Shown here piece by piece: positions 26,587 to 40,200 of a DNA stretch of 64,000 nt (positions within the stretch are counted from its first letter, which is position 1; every line of letters begins with the position of its first letter). The notes beneath the pieces were generated by a model. The model saw only the letters and a list, made by a program, of their open reading frames with translations. It ran no database searches and was not told the origin of the DNA. Position numbers and translations under genes: made by a program. The stretch covers positions 33,960 through 97,959 of the forward strand of contig NW_019774925.1 in the NCBI RefSeq assembly GCF_001039355.2, read 5' to 3'. Origin of the DNA: Lingula anatina (Eukaryota > Brachiopoda > Lingulata > Lingulida > Lingulidae).

Positions 26587-28583
26587 ATGGTAATGCTATT
26601 TATAGAAAAGTATTTGTTCCGTATGGTGAAAAGGTTTACTTGTTTCATATAATGTACACTTGTAATTACTTTTTATTAACATTCTGCCTGAACCGTGTGG
26701 TAATCTCTTCCCGTATCTTGTTAGTAACAGTTTGTAAAGCCTATTGCCAGGCTTTGGCTCTACCAGTACCCCGTCAAATTAACACATTATTCACTTTAAG
26801 ATGCGACTCTTTTCCTTTTGGAAAATATGGACTCAAGGCTAATAGCCTTTTATCTGAATAACATCTAAGGGATTATCAAAGGTGGTGCAAAGGCCTCTTC
26901 AATGAAGCTGAAGGATCTTTTGAAAATTTCACATTACTTCAATTATACCTCTAAATTGAAATGTGTTTTGTGAAATGTATCACTGCTTTTAAAATAGGCT
27001 AGACTCAGTGGCAGATAACCAGTTGGCCAGTTCAAAACAACAGCATGCCAGTTATTTGTTTTTTTAACAAGTAAATTCATTCTATAAAATGTCATCCAGA
27101 ATTTACATGTTGAGCAATGTTAGGATCTGTAAGTTGTTATTAGCCATCTATGAGATAGTTGCAGTATGCTGACCCCTCATTTTCCTAAGAGTTGCTGGCA
27201 GTTTCTCCTGGGCTCTTTCTGCCAGCCATTCAGGTTATGTTGATACACATAACATCAGGCATAATAATCAGTTTGAAACACAGCAATAGCATTATAGTTG
27301 GTTGGCATTTTTTTCATTTTCATTGAGTTGAATATAGGTTTTTTATATTTTTCAGTGCAATCCTGTGAAAAAAGGTTTCATGGTATTTAGCAGATTAGAA
27401 TTGTTATTTTAGATCTTGTTTTTGAATCACAATCAGTTTGCCTAGACATACCAATAGATTTTTAAATAGGTATACATGATATTTAATATATAATTATTTC
27501 TTGCACTTCAGGAGGTTGATGGATATGGCAGCTTTCTGGAAGAAGTATTTGGGCAGGATCCAGACAATTGGCTTCAAGGAGTAGTGTAAGAATTATGTAT
27601 TTATTTCTCATCAATGCAGTAGTATTTGATTTTCCCTAATTTATTTAGTGGTCTCCTTTTTCTGACACAGTCACTCTGACCGTGTCAGAAAAAAAAGACA
27701 CCATTTACATGAAAGTGTGTCAAGAATCCTAAGATGTGAACACAAATAACCTTTGATTCAATATGTGTATTTTGATCACTTCATTGAAATTATATAAAAT
27801 GTAAAAAAGATTAATAATACCCCATGAAAATGCACTTAATTGTTTAAGAAATGTATGGTTGTTTTATTTTTCAGAACCATGAAAAATGCTGCTATTGGAA
27901 ACAATAAACAAAAAGCTCAGCTTATAAACATGGGGGTAGTACCAAGGTGGGTTGTCACTGAGAATACATTGAGTTCTGTCCTATTAAAGATTGGGAAATT
28001 GCCTGGTGTAGTGACAGAGTATCTTTAAAGACTTTATTAATTGTGTTGGTATTCATGTGAAGATCTTTTGATGTTTACCATTTTGTTAGGTTTTATATTT
28101 GAAGTATTTTCATTTTAGTAACAAATCTGGTAGCTACTTCAAAAACCTTATATATTCTGATGTATTATTTAATCAAGATTACTGGTTACCCACAAAACAT
28201 GTTTTTTGAACTGAACCCAAGGTGGTTTTCAGTATTTTTCAAATAATCCTATACCAGATTTTCTTAACTTAAAAATTGTTCTCTTAGAAAAAAATTATTC
28301 ATGGTCAAAGCTAGGCATAGTTTTGTTTATGTTTTGAAATGGTGTTATACTTTGTTTTACCTCCAGGCTCCTACAATTCATGCTTGATGATCAGAGCAGC
28401 ACAGAGCTTAGGGTGGAGTCTGCTGTGGTGCTGGGCAGCCTGGCTAAGGGAACCCTGGAAAACATACAGTCTCTTATTGATATTGGCACAGTCACTGTCA
28501 TGCTGAAAGGTAATTACCATGATTTATTTGTAGCATGTTATTGATCAAGGGCCCCCAACTTGTGAAGTTAGACACCCTCTGGT

Positions 28584-28614
<31 letters not shown>

Positions 28615-31600
28615 ACCTCTTCATTAAAATTCTCCAAACATATATTGATAGTACAGTACTGTGTGTGATTTTAAAAATTATTATGTATTAGTTTGGTACC
28701 ACTTAGATTTAGTTGATTTAGATTTGGTTTTTTAATACTATTGCATAGATTTAGGTTGTATTGTTTTTTTTTTAATTTCATTTGTGAATTTGATGGAAGG
28801 AAACCAAATAAAGTGCCTTTCTCTCTTTTTTTTCATATTTTAGCTGTTTAACTTTTTAGTCCATTGTTCTTCAAGAATATGACCAATTTTGATAGCAAAG
28901 TGATGTAATTAAATTTTTCAGGTCTGTGTCGCCCAGATTTGAAGTATGTGGAAGCCTGTTTACGGTGTTTGAGAACAATATTTATTAGTCCTTTGTCTCC
29001 AATAGAGTATGTTTACCAGGTAATAACTATATAATTTTCAGCCTTCTCTTTTTGGCATTTTAATAATTGCTGTTAACTTAAAATCGATGTATCATAAGAA
29101 TTGAAAATATACTATTCTAGGTATTTTTTATGCCATCTTATTTTTATCACGATTATCTAGCTTGTTTGTTTGTGTTAAGGATCTGTGTGGGTGTGTGGGT
29201 GGGCAGGTTCATGAGTATGCGGTAGATTTCTACATTAATCTGTATTGTTATTATTTTTAATATGTCAGGATGCCAGTACAATCCCACACCTCATTTCTAT
29301 CATGTCCCTATCAGCAGGCACACAAGAATGTGTTACCAACATTTTGGCACACTGCTGCAAGGTAGGTATGAAGTAAGAATAGAAGATGGCCTGTTTTTGA
29401 TAAAATTAAAGTGCAAGTAGCAATACAAAATAGATTTTTAAGTAGGTCATATGAAGTGATATATATTTCAGGGTGGGCTGTTTGGAGAATCAATAGAATC
29501 GGTGGTATTATCCTTTTCATTTATAAGAACGATGTTAAAATATTCTCTGCTACATGACTCGGTGATGTCAATCGGAAGATGTAATATTCCTCACTAGATT
29601 TTGTGCCAAATAACAAGTCAGAATTTTTACTTCATGTTAAATTTAAGGATGATTTTGAACAGCAAAAACATGGGTATGATTTATGTATTACAGACAAGCA
29701 GAATTCATAGATAAAACAAACTGTATCACAAAAAAGGGGGATTTCCAGTGAATGTTGAATTTTTCTGTTGCAGACAGAAGAACACCAGGCAGTGCTGTGC
29801 AGTAGTGGTGCTATCATAGCCCTGGCACCTCTTCTCTGCTCAAATGTATACAAGGTAATGGTCAAGACAGGGTTCAAAAGCCCTTGTTTTATGTTTTACA
29901 AATTTTTTTTTTTTCAGATTGAAATTTGTATTTCCCACTTGTAATGAAAAAAACATTTGCCAAAAACGTTGGCAGGTTCATGAAACAAGATATTTAAGAC
30001 AAAAACAATTTTTCAAAATATTTTTCAATTGAAAATTTTAAATGTCAGTAGTTTATATCTTAAAGAGACATGCTGTCATATAACTTTGAAATATTTTTTA
30101 TCACTTAGGTTCAGATGCCTGCATTAAAATGTTTTGCTCAGTTGTGCTACAAGAATGATCAAGTGTCCATAGCAGTGGCAACAGGTTAGTAAGATGATAC
30201 TGGTGTTTAAAAACATTTAACCCCTGCAAAATTCTTATATTAAACTGAAAAGTCATGCAATAGAAATAATAATTTCCTCTTTCCACCACTTATATATGTA
30301 CAGTCACCAATGCTGTTTCAGCTTCCTATTGTGGAGAGAGGATCCCAGACTTGATAGCACAGTGCTTAACCAGGGACAGAAGTATAGAGATGCAGATTGC
30401 AGCTGCCAAAAGTTTAACTTATTTATGCCGAGCTGGTGCAATAGATCCTCATGATCCTATCATTACAATGAAGGTATCTACTGAAACCTGTATTTTGTCA
30501 GTTTTGCCTTTTTTCCCCAAAAGTAAATTAAGTTTTTATCATTTCTGTTCACTAAAGAAATATGCAGAGTGCTCTGTCTTAGCTAGGCTATTATTTAGCC
30601 ACACCTAGGTTGTGTCCTACACTGAAACAAGAAGCTGTTATACTTCAGGTTGTCATCAAGAAATTAATAAATATCTACTCACGCTTCAGTTTATTATCAT
30701 GTATAGGTTTTATGTTGTAAGTTATTGCTGCTGCAAGCCATGGTTTTCTTTTTCCTTAGACAGTTTATTTTATTTAAAACAAAAGTCAACATAATTATTT
30801 TTAATAGAAATGCTGGATGGTTCAGATTAAATCAAATATGCAATTAAGAGATCATTTGTTGCTTTCTTTGTTAACACATATATCTGTAATTCTCCAGACT
30901 CTACCAACCCTAGTTAGGATGTGTAAGAAAGACAAGAGTGTATCAGACAGGGTGGAAGGTGCAGAGACTCTGGCCTATTTAACAGAGGTGGACATGGACT
31001 TGCAGCAGATGGCCAGTGTGTCTGACCACCTCATAAAAACGCTGGCTGAGTATTTCAGGTACTCACCATTGCTTGGGATGAATGATTCTTATAAGAAGGG
31101 TGAAGAGGTAAGAATTTCAAGAAGATATACAGATGCTAGAGTTTCCTTTTTTTTGTTTATTGTGTTGGAGGATTTTTTTTTTGACAAAATTTATCTGATA
31201 AATTCTCATGCTACAAGCAGTTAAAATATGAAAATCTGTTGTTTTGAGTCGGTCAAAGTGGCATGACTCGGGGGTTTGGGGGGGGATAATTTAGTGACCA
31301 GGACTGTGATAGGTTCAGCTCGCCTTGCCAGTTTGAGAGGCAATGGGTGATGGGTTCTACAACCTTTCAACTCTTGACCTTCAATTTTTAAACTGAACAT
31401 GCTACAGTTGTGTTAGGTGAGATGCATTGGCATGATTGTGTTTGTCATTAGAAATATTAGTCCAGTCAATTAGTTGCCTGTTGCCAAGGTAACTCAGATA
31501 GCAATATATTTATATTATATTTTACATGTCATTTGCCAATCTCTTGATGTTATAGAGGAAATTATGAGTATGTATATTGCTCCAGAGTTCTGCTTCTCAG

Positions 31601-34600
31601 AATAAGGGGAGTTGTAGTGATTCTGCAGGTCACTGAATATATTTTCTGAAACATGCAATTTGCATAACATATCAGTCAAAATGTGATGAAAGATATTGTA
31701 TTGCAAGGATTACGATACGTGTACTTATTTCTCAGTGAAAATGACCTTTGGTGCAGTAGGAATAATTTTATAAATATTTCTCTGGAGAACAAATCTTATA
31801 AAAAAAAGTCAAAGGTCTAAATTCTCATCATTCTAAGTTAGAATCCAGAAACCCTTGATCAGTTTCATGACTAGCAATTATTGTACATTCTAGTCATGCC
31901 ATATTACTTCAGTATATGGAGAATTAAATGTGTGAACTTAATAAAGGATACATATCTCTAGGATTAAAGAAATATATGTAAAATGAATAAATAGACATTC
32001 CTATTCTCCTCCTGTAATAGTTGATTACAGAATTAAAAAGAAAAATGAGACATCTTAATTTCTTGGGACTGTGCTGTACACTCAATCAATATATCTAAGA
32101 AACCCTAATTAGTTCTCCAGAAGCACAGTATTTGATATTGAACTGTGTGTGACCTGTGGATTTTTTAATTTTCACTTTCTTATCTTTTAGCCTGATAAAG
32201 ATTTTATCTGTGCTTCTGAGCTCCGACAAGCGGCTTTCAGAGTGTTTGCTTCCCTTGCAGCTAATGATGAAGATATTAGAAAAAAGGTATGTAGCTTAGT
32301 ACACTTTTCACTTGTGGCTGAAGACGATTATTTCAGCGACATCAATCGTTTTAATGAACTATAGATTTGATTAGCAACCTTTGGATGCACCTGCCTCTGT
32401 GCCTTGTAACTCATTTTACATTTTTATGAAGTGTAAAACTTCATGTATCCATTTTATAACAACCAGGCATATTTGGGGACCTATTTTTAGGTCAATTGGT
32501 GTATTTTGTGTAGCTGTCAGTTATGAAAAGATTTTTAATAAATGCTCAAATGAGCCAAACAGACCTTTGAATTTTTTGGTAATGACAGTGGGAGTGATTG
32601 GGAATTTGTTTTTCTAAGTGACGGTTGTCATGGCCTTGTTTGACAGTGTGAACGTTTTGTGCATGAGATCAATTTTCCGTGTTCAGTCAGGAAAATAAGG
32701 TGACACCATCTATTATCTACACTTGAAGGGTTTATCTTCTTGATTCAAATAATTGACAGTGGTATATAAATTTATGAAATACTATCCTTCATGTATTCTG
32801 TATTATATCATCTGATTCTTCTCAGAGTATTTATCAACTGCCTGGTTTCAACATTTCAACATGTATATATAATAATTATTATTAAATAATCTTTTAAGAG
32901 TATTTAACTGTTCTACCATGACAATTTCATGAAATTGCTAGAAAACATCTAGTTAAATATATCATGAAACAATATAAAAACTGGTTCTTGTATAGATACT
33001 CTCTCCTCATTATCCAGTGATTATAGAAATATTAGAATTAGAATTAAAAAATTAAAAATGAATAACTAAATAAAACTTCCGTTACATATGAAAGAGATAT
33101 GAGTATGTTAAGTGTCAGCTGGATCAGATATAGAAATCTTGAAGAGTCATTATACCTTTTTTTAAGACCGACTTAAAGACCAGATATGTAATGAATAATT
33201 TTAGGCTAACATTCTCATTTGGGTTGTGATCAGCAATGGTCTTAGACTTTGTCCTGGTCTTTGTTTTAGATGACAAAAGTTCTAAATCTCAACACCCATG
33301 CTACTACATCAAAAGAAAATATACCTTAGACATCATTTTGACCATCATGCTCATGTAAATTGGTCTGATGCCTGAGTTTAAGTTGGTAATTCTGGTAAAG
33401 AATATTAGTGGTCAGAATACAGTATTTGGCCTTTTGACTCAAATAATCAGTAATGAAAATTGATCATAAAGAGAAAGCTTCTTGATTTGAAGATGATGAA
33501 CCGACTATTTCTTGCATTAATTGGTATTATACTGAAATGTTCAGAATACACAAAAATTGAGGAGAAATGATTTGTAAAATGACTGATTGTCTTTGGGGTT
33601 ATGCAGATATTTGCAATATCTTCAGTAATGAGACTAGTTTCACTTATTAAAGAAAAATGGGTGCATTTGTAATCTTCTTAGCAGTGGATGGTATGAATAA
33701 TTCTATCTGAATAGCAGTAATTACCATGATGCAGTCTTGGATTAAATTCTTTCTGGAGTTTCTCCATAGCAACCTGTTTGTAAGGGATATTTACTGCACG
33801 TGTAGGCTGGATGGGGATTAAGTAATTGTATTGGATTTTTTGTATTTGTGTCTGAAAGTATACTTATGGGTTTGTCATTGCTACATAGAATTTTTTAGAA
33901 ATAAAATGTTTTAGAACATTAGAACTGAAAATCATTGAAACTTTGAGAAATTGTTTAGAAATCAATTCAGAGGAACACTGCTTCCTCCAAAATTTTCCGG
34001 CTTAGAACTGAATACTTCATGTGAATTGTGTGGAGGGTAAAAAACTGAAGATACACACATTTTGGCCATTATTGAAACTATAGGTGAAAACAATTCTAAA
34101 TGTTCATGTCTAGCATCAAGAGTGCAATTCAATTGAAAGGTTTTAGTTGCAACCCATCATGACTGTGGTTTTACACATTCAGGCTAATCAATTGGACTAA
34201 TGCACATTTTGTGGTGTCTTCTCTGAGAAAAAGGGCAGAGATTTTTCCAAGAATTCCTCAAACCCGCTATCATTAGCCCCATTCACACACAGCATGGTAA
34301 TCGAGATTAAGGAAATCGAAATTCTAATGCGCTTATCTAAATTTACTTTTTTGCATTGACACATGTAAGAATGAAGTCACGATTCACCTTGCTAAATCTG
34401 GTAATTGTACCCTCACTGGGTAGGGGAACCACAGTATGTCCTGTTGATCATGGGCATTAGCTTCCAGACTCAACAGCTATGTTTTTGCACTGGTGTTTAT
34501 GATGTTCTTTTCTTTTGTTTTGTATAAAATACTTGGTTTGGGAGGCCAAAACATTCTCTTGCTCTTGCTTTACAGTCATGGACAGTGTGTTTTTTTGTTT

Positions 34601-36865
34601 TTTTTCACTTGCAACTGGACACTTTCAAAGACACTGCGCAAATGCCAATAGTCCTCAACATCTGGTGTTTACATCAATTGCATTCTCACTAGAAGTTTTA
34701 TACCCCGTTTACATTGATAGAATCCTACTCAAGAGGTGGATTTATTTGAATTGTGATTTGGCGTTGCTATTGCGTTCACACTAGAGGCTTTACATTGATA
34801 GAATTTCAATTTGGCACTAATAACCCCATTCACACGAGACACTTTCAATCGCGATTAGTGCCAAATCGCTATTCTATCGATGTAAAGCTTCTAGTGTGAA
34901 CGAAGTAGAGACACCAAATCGCAATTCAAATTAATCCTACTCGAGAGGTGGATTCTATCGATGTAAACTTAAATCGCGATATATAATTTCCTAGTGAGAA
35001 TGGGATCGATGTTAACACCGGAAGTCGAGGACTTAAGGCGCATGTGCAGTTTCTATTGAAAGTGAAAGAAAACAGACTGTTCACGCAATATCAAGTTTCT
35101 TCGCAGTCAGCAAAATGGCCAAGAGGACGTACTGGTCTGAAAAATCAGTGGCAGCATAACTAAATATTTGGGCCGATGAGAATATTAAACAGAAAATAAC
35201 ACCGTACACACCGAAAGCATGGTCTTGAAGGCAGCTACTGCGCATGATCAACAGGATATACCGTGACTCCCCTAGCGAGCGCAGTTGCAATTACCAGATC
35301 TAGCAAGGTGAATCGCGATTTCGTTTTTACATGTGCGAACGCAAAAAAGTGAATTTAGCTAAGCGCGTTAGAATTGCGATTCCCTTAATCTCGATTAACC
35401 ATGTTGGTGTAAATGGGACTAATCACATTTCACAATGCTATGTGTGAACAGGATAATTGTTCAAAAACATGCTGGCATTTAAAATAATCAATTGGTCACT
35501 TCAAAAATTATTATTTTATTATTACTCAGGGTAAAAAACTAAATCACATATATCACTGTATAGTTTAATATTCATATTTCAATGTACTTGGCCTATTAAT
35601 CTCTCAGATGTAATAATGATTTAAATCTGTGTGGCACCATCTCTGTCATTGGTGAAGCCTGTTACAAATATATACAGGTTATCAAAATTCTAATACTTAT
35701 TAATGAAATATATTTTTTCTTTTCTCTTGGTGATGGAAGTTCTTAAATTGGTTCCCTGTGGGTGGGGTGGGGGGCAGGACTAGATCCTGTTTCCCAACAA
35801 TGGGTGTTCAGAGGGATATTATCCTAAGTTCAAATCACATTTGGACTCTATTCCCACGTTTGCACATCTGTGGATCTAAATTGAAGTAGTTTATTTTCAA
35901 GAAAAGTGCAACCAGTCCCATATATCAAGTATTTTTATCTTGCCTGCTCAGCACATCATGGCTTACATTTCTTGCATTCAAATGGGAAAATTACATTATA
36001 TTGAACTTAATATAACTTTGCTGGACTTCTGGTATTGGGGTTAACTTGCCTGATACACCACAGGGCATTGAGCAATTGAGTCATGTTCACAGCCTAACTA
36101 ACTCGGGGGTATTAAAAGGACTGATTTCTTGTTAAGATATCCGGCTGTCTTGTAAATTAATTTTGTTTCTTTTCACCAGTTACAGTTAGTCTTGCTGTGG
36201 ATTAATGGGAATTGTGCACAATCTCTACCTGTTGTCAAATATGCCCTTGTCTGATTTGATAATGATAAACAGAAAGTAACAAACAAGATATGTTTATTTC
36301 AAACATTCAGTTGAAAGGGATGCAGAATAAGGGACTGACCAATTATTGTAAAGTGACCTATTGTGATAAAGAATGTACATATTTTCATATATGGACAATC
36401 AATTTCAAACCTGAAATAATCTAATCTTATATTTGTTTAGATTATTTGTCATAAGAATTTACAATTTACTTTTACTTTTTACTTTTACTTTTTACAAGAA
36501 TTTACTTTTTGAAGTAGCGGTGAATTGTTTTGTTTCAATAAACTTGTGGTTAATTTTCAACTTGATTTCATGGCAGGTTATAGAGACAGAGAACCTGATG
36601 GACCATATAGTGAACGGTCTTCAGGACACCAACCCCAAGGTCCAGTTAGCTGCGGTCAGGTGTATGCACAGCCTCTCGCGCTCTGTACAACAACTAAGGA
36701 CAAGTTTCCAAGACCACTCTGTATGGAAACCACTCATGAAAGTGAGTACTTTGATTGAATGCTGGGTACTTAACCCTTAATTCATGCTGATGAAATGGCA
36801 ATATTTAGTCTTTTACCTCTCTTATATTATATATATATATAATATATATATATATAATATATATA

Positions 36866-36939
<74 letters not shown>

Positions 36940-37185
36940 CATTTGCCTTTTACAGATGTGAGCAGGCACATTAGCTTGCTTACACAAACATGCATAGCCA
37001 AATTTAATCCTAATACTTTTTTATGAATTGGTATTTCTGTATTTCAACTAATAACAGAAGCACCAGGAACAAGAATGCATACACACACGAACTTAGATAA
37101 CTGATGCTAGTTTTTATGCTTAAGTAGAATTTGTATATTGCCATTTTCCAAAACACCCCTGCCAGCACAAGCACCCTTTTAAGAA

Positions 37186-37226
<41 letters not shown>

Positions 37227-40200
37227 CTGACCCCGTGCCATCACACCAAATTAGTGAAATCGGTTGCAGTTTGAAGACTTGTTGAAGGATTGAGACTTTT
37301 GGTGCCCTGGGAATTGGTCTTCATTTTACCAATTACGATTTAACCTTTTTCTAGAACCATACCAATACACTTTTGCTTGTTACTGAGCTAGGAAACCCGT
37401 GATGTGCTGCAGCATTGTAGTCAAGATTCGAAAAGGGGTTTCCTTACATTCTTTTGTTCCCAAACCTGATTTAGACTTTAAAATGTCAAATTTGCCAAGT
37501 GTTATGTACCAGAAGTAGGCATAAGGTGGGCCAGTTCGGATTGCACGTGAAAGATATCTTAATACATAATACATAACATAATACATAACTTGAAGGATGG
37601 AGGGGGGGAGGGGGTGACTAGATGAACTGAAAGACATTGGTTGAGTAGTTAAGACATTACAGTAACCAAACTGAATTAGTGTTGGCATGGCCTGTACATT
37701 TTACGGAAATTATCAAAGATATTGGTTGTGTATTTGTGTTTCTGATCATTTTTTAATTAATAGAATGCCTAAGCCTGTTAGCACATTTTTTATTTTGGAA
37801 AGAATAGATAATCCACTTTGATGCAGATTTTTTTCTGAAGTGAGTAAAAAAAATATTAAAATATTAAAAAAGTTTTTAAAAGTCCAGTCACACTGTAGTC
37901 TAATAAATAATCTTATTTTTATGTATAGATACAGTGTGATTCAGAAAAAAACAAGGGATGGGGTTATTTTTCCTGGAAGTAATGTTGTTGTTTTTTTCAT
38001 ATATTGGCATTTTCATTGTGAGACTTTGAAATCCCATGGGACTGAAGCCCTAAACTAGTAACATTTTCTGAATGTTCGTGTTACCTGTAGCACATGATTG
38101 AAAATTAATATTGCAGCAAAATTGACAAAACCACTCTGTGCACATCCAACATTAACATTATAAAAGTAGGTGCTTATTTTACTAGAACTAGAATAATGCT
38201 CATGTTGGCAACCAAGTCTTATTGGATTATTTATGTTCGTTATTTAAAAAAAAAACTTTTTTACTTATATTTTTGGAGATGGCATATCCAATATAGACTG
38301 AACTCCCATTGGCTTGAACCCCATTAATCCCCCTTTACACTGGACGGCATCCTTTCTGCATTCAATAATACGGCCCCATTTAAGAGTAAAAAATAATAAT
38401 ACTTTACGTGCTGACAACTGGCCTATCATTGAGCATTCATTTTTCAACCAAAGCTATGCTTTTGCCTCCTTTCTATGACTACAGTGATGCCAGTTTCATG
38501 CTTGCAGAAAGGACGCTGTCCAGTGTAAAGGGGGTTTTAGTAGTTACATGCTATTCTGAATGTCCTTGCTATCTGTAGTACAAAATTAAAATTGGGCAAT
38601 GATTATGCAGTTAAGAATTATGTAATATTGCATAAAAATTATATTTGAAGTGGCATCATTTTTTTCTGCTTTAGGCCTGTACATTTGACAGATTTGCTGC
38701 TTTGTCATTTGATATACTTAGCACAGATAATTTAGTCAAAACTTTTCATTTCATGAAGGCTTTGAAGAGCATTTTTATTTATTTATTTTTTAAAATTATT
38801 TATATATTTTTTTCACACAAAAAGATGCTTTTACTTTGTAAATAAATTTGTGTTAAAACATTTTGTAAGAGGCATACATTTTTACAAGTAATTGCGATCT
38901 GAAAAAAAAAACAAAACTTTTGATTGATTGGTTTTAGAAAAAAAAAATGAACTGAAACAGTTTACTCTATATTATATAGTCACAGTGACTGGAAATTAAA
39001 GTGACCCAGCTTCACATTTGTGACAGCAGACTTCAGTGTGATTCAAAGACCTCCTCTTTCATGCTGCTAGCTTCAGTCAGGATATGAAGCTGAAGCCACA
39101 AAGCCATGTCAACTTTTTTATGTCATCTGTGATATCAGGGCAAGCCTAAGAGCTTTGTTATGTCACACTTCAGTAATTTATCTCATGTCACATTGTGGGT
39201 AACATGTGTTAAAGTACGTAAATTAATATATGAATATAAGATTAAAGGTACTCTCCGTACATTTCAAAATGCCCTACAGTCATATTTACGTCCTGCAAGG
39301 CTTCTTATATTTCTTAATTCAGCTTAAAGACATTAAGACCGCATTCACAACGAATTGAGCCAGGCTTTACAAATCCTGGGGACTAAATATGGCGGATGTA
39401 CATGAAAGAAAAACCGCCTTATCTTTTAATAGTCTCTCCGCCTCTCACACGCCTCCCCACGCATCGGCCCTGCAGGGGTACAGTCATTATATCTCGGCTC
39501 CATTGGGACTACACATGGAGAGGCTTGGTCTAAGACTGTCCCTTCAAAGAAAAGATTATCTGAAGGCATACCTAGTGTCGTTATTATCTTTTCAGCTATC
39601 TCAGACAACCCACTACGTCTTTATTATACACCCAGGCCTCATTAAAATGATAATTGCCATTTACTAACAGTATCTGCAGATCTTTTAGCACTAACGCCCA
39701 TATTAACCACTCTACCCATGAATTAAACCAACATACCATAAAAGTATTCACACCATAGCAATACCTAGCACTAACAATTCGGCAAGCCTGAGTTGCAATT
39801 CTGGTTGTTTACATACGGGTACTTTTTATCAACCCCAAACTATTTTGAATATGGCTGAAGATATAAGAAACAGCATGTTGGGAGCTTTTGGAGATTCCTT
39901 GTCACAATTGAGTGATATTTTCTCCTCTTTCTGCATCTTTGACAAAAGAGAATGGATTTTTGACATCCACGCCAGGGCCCAATAAAGTGTCTATTTATAT
40001 TAAAACCTTAGAAAAAGAAGCATTTATAAAAAGTCTCAAATCAAACTTATGTTATATATAAGTATTTTCTACTATTTATATCGCATATTTAAACGGCAGC
40101 AGACAATGTGTTCTCAACAATCCGCGGGGAATCCATTTGGTGTCTATGAGGGAATTACACGGCAAGCTTTTAACTGGGTTGCCATATTTGATCCGCAGAT

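Noticed and set aside
36784-37026. Ile-Tyr repeat open frames on both strands
   Set aside because: Translation of the (TA)n tract in an ARMC8 intron.
39389-39667. 92-codon open frame in ARMC8 intron 12
   Set aside because: It lies inside the inverted-repeat element and reads across repeat blocks shared with a clearly non-coding copy at 43.3 kb.
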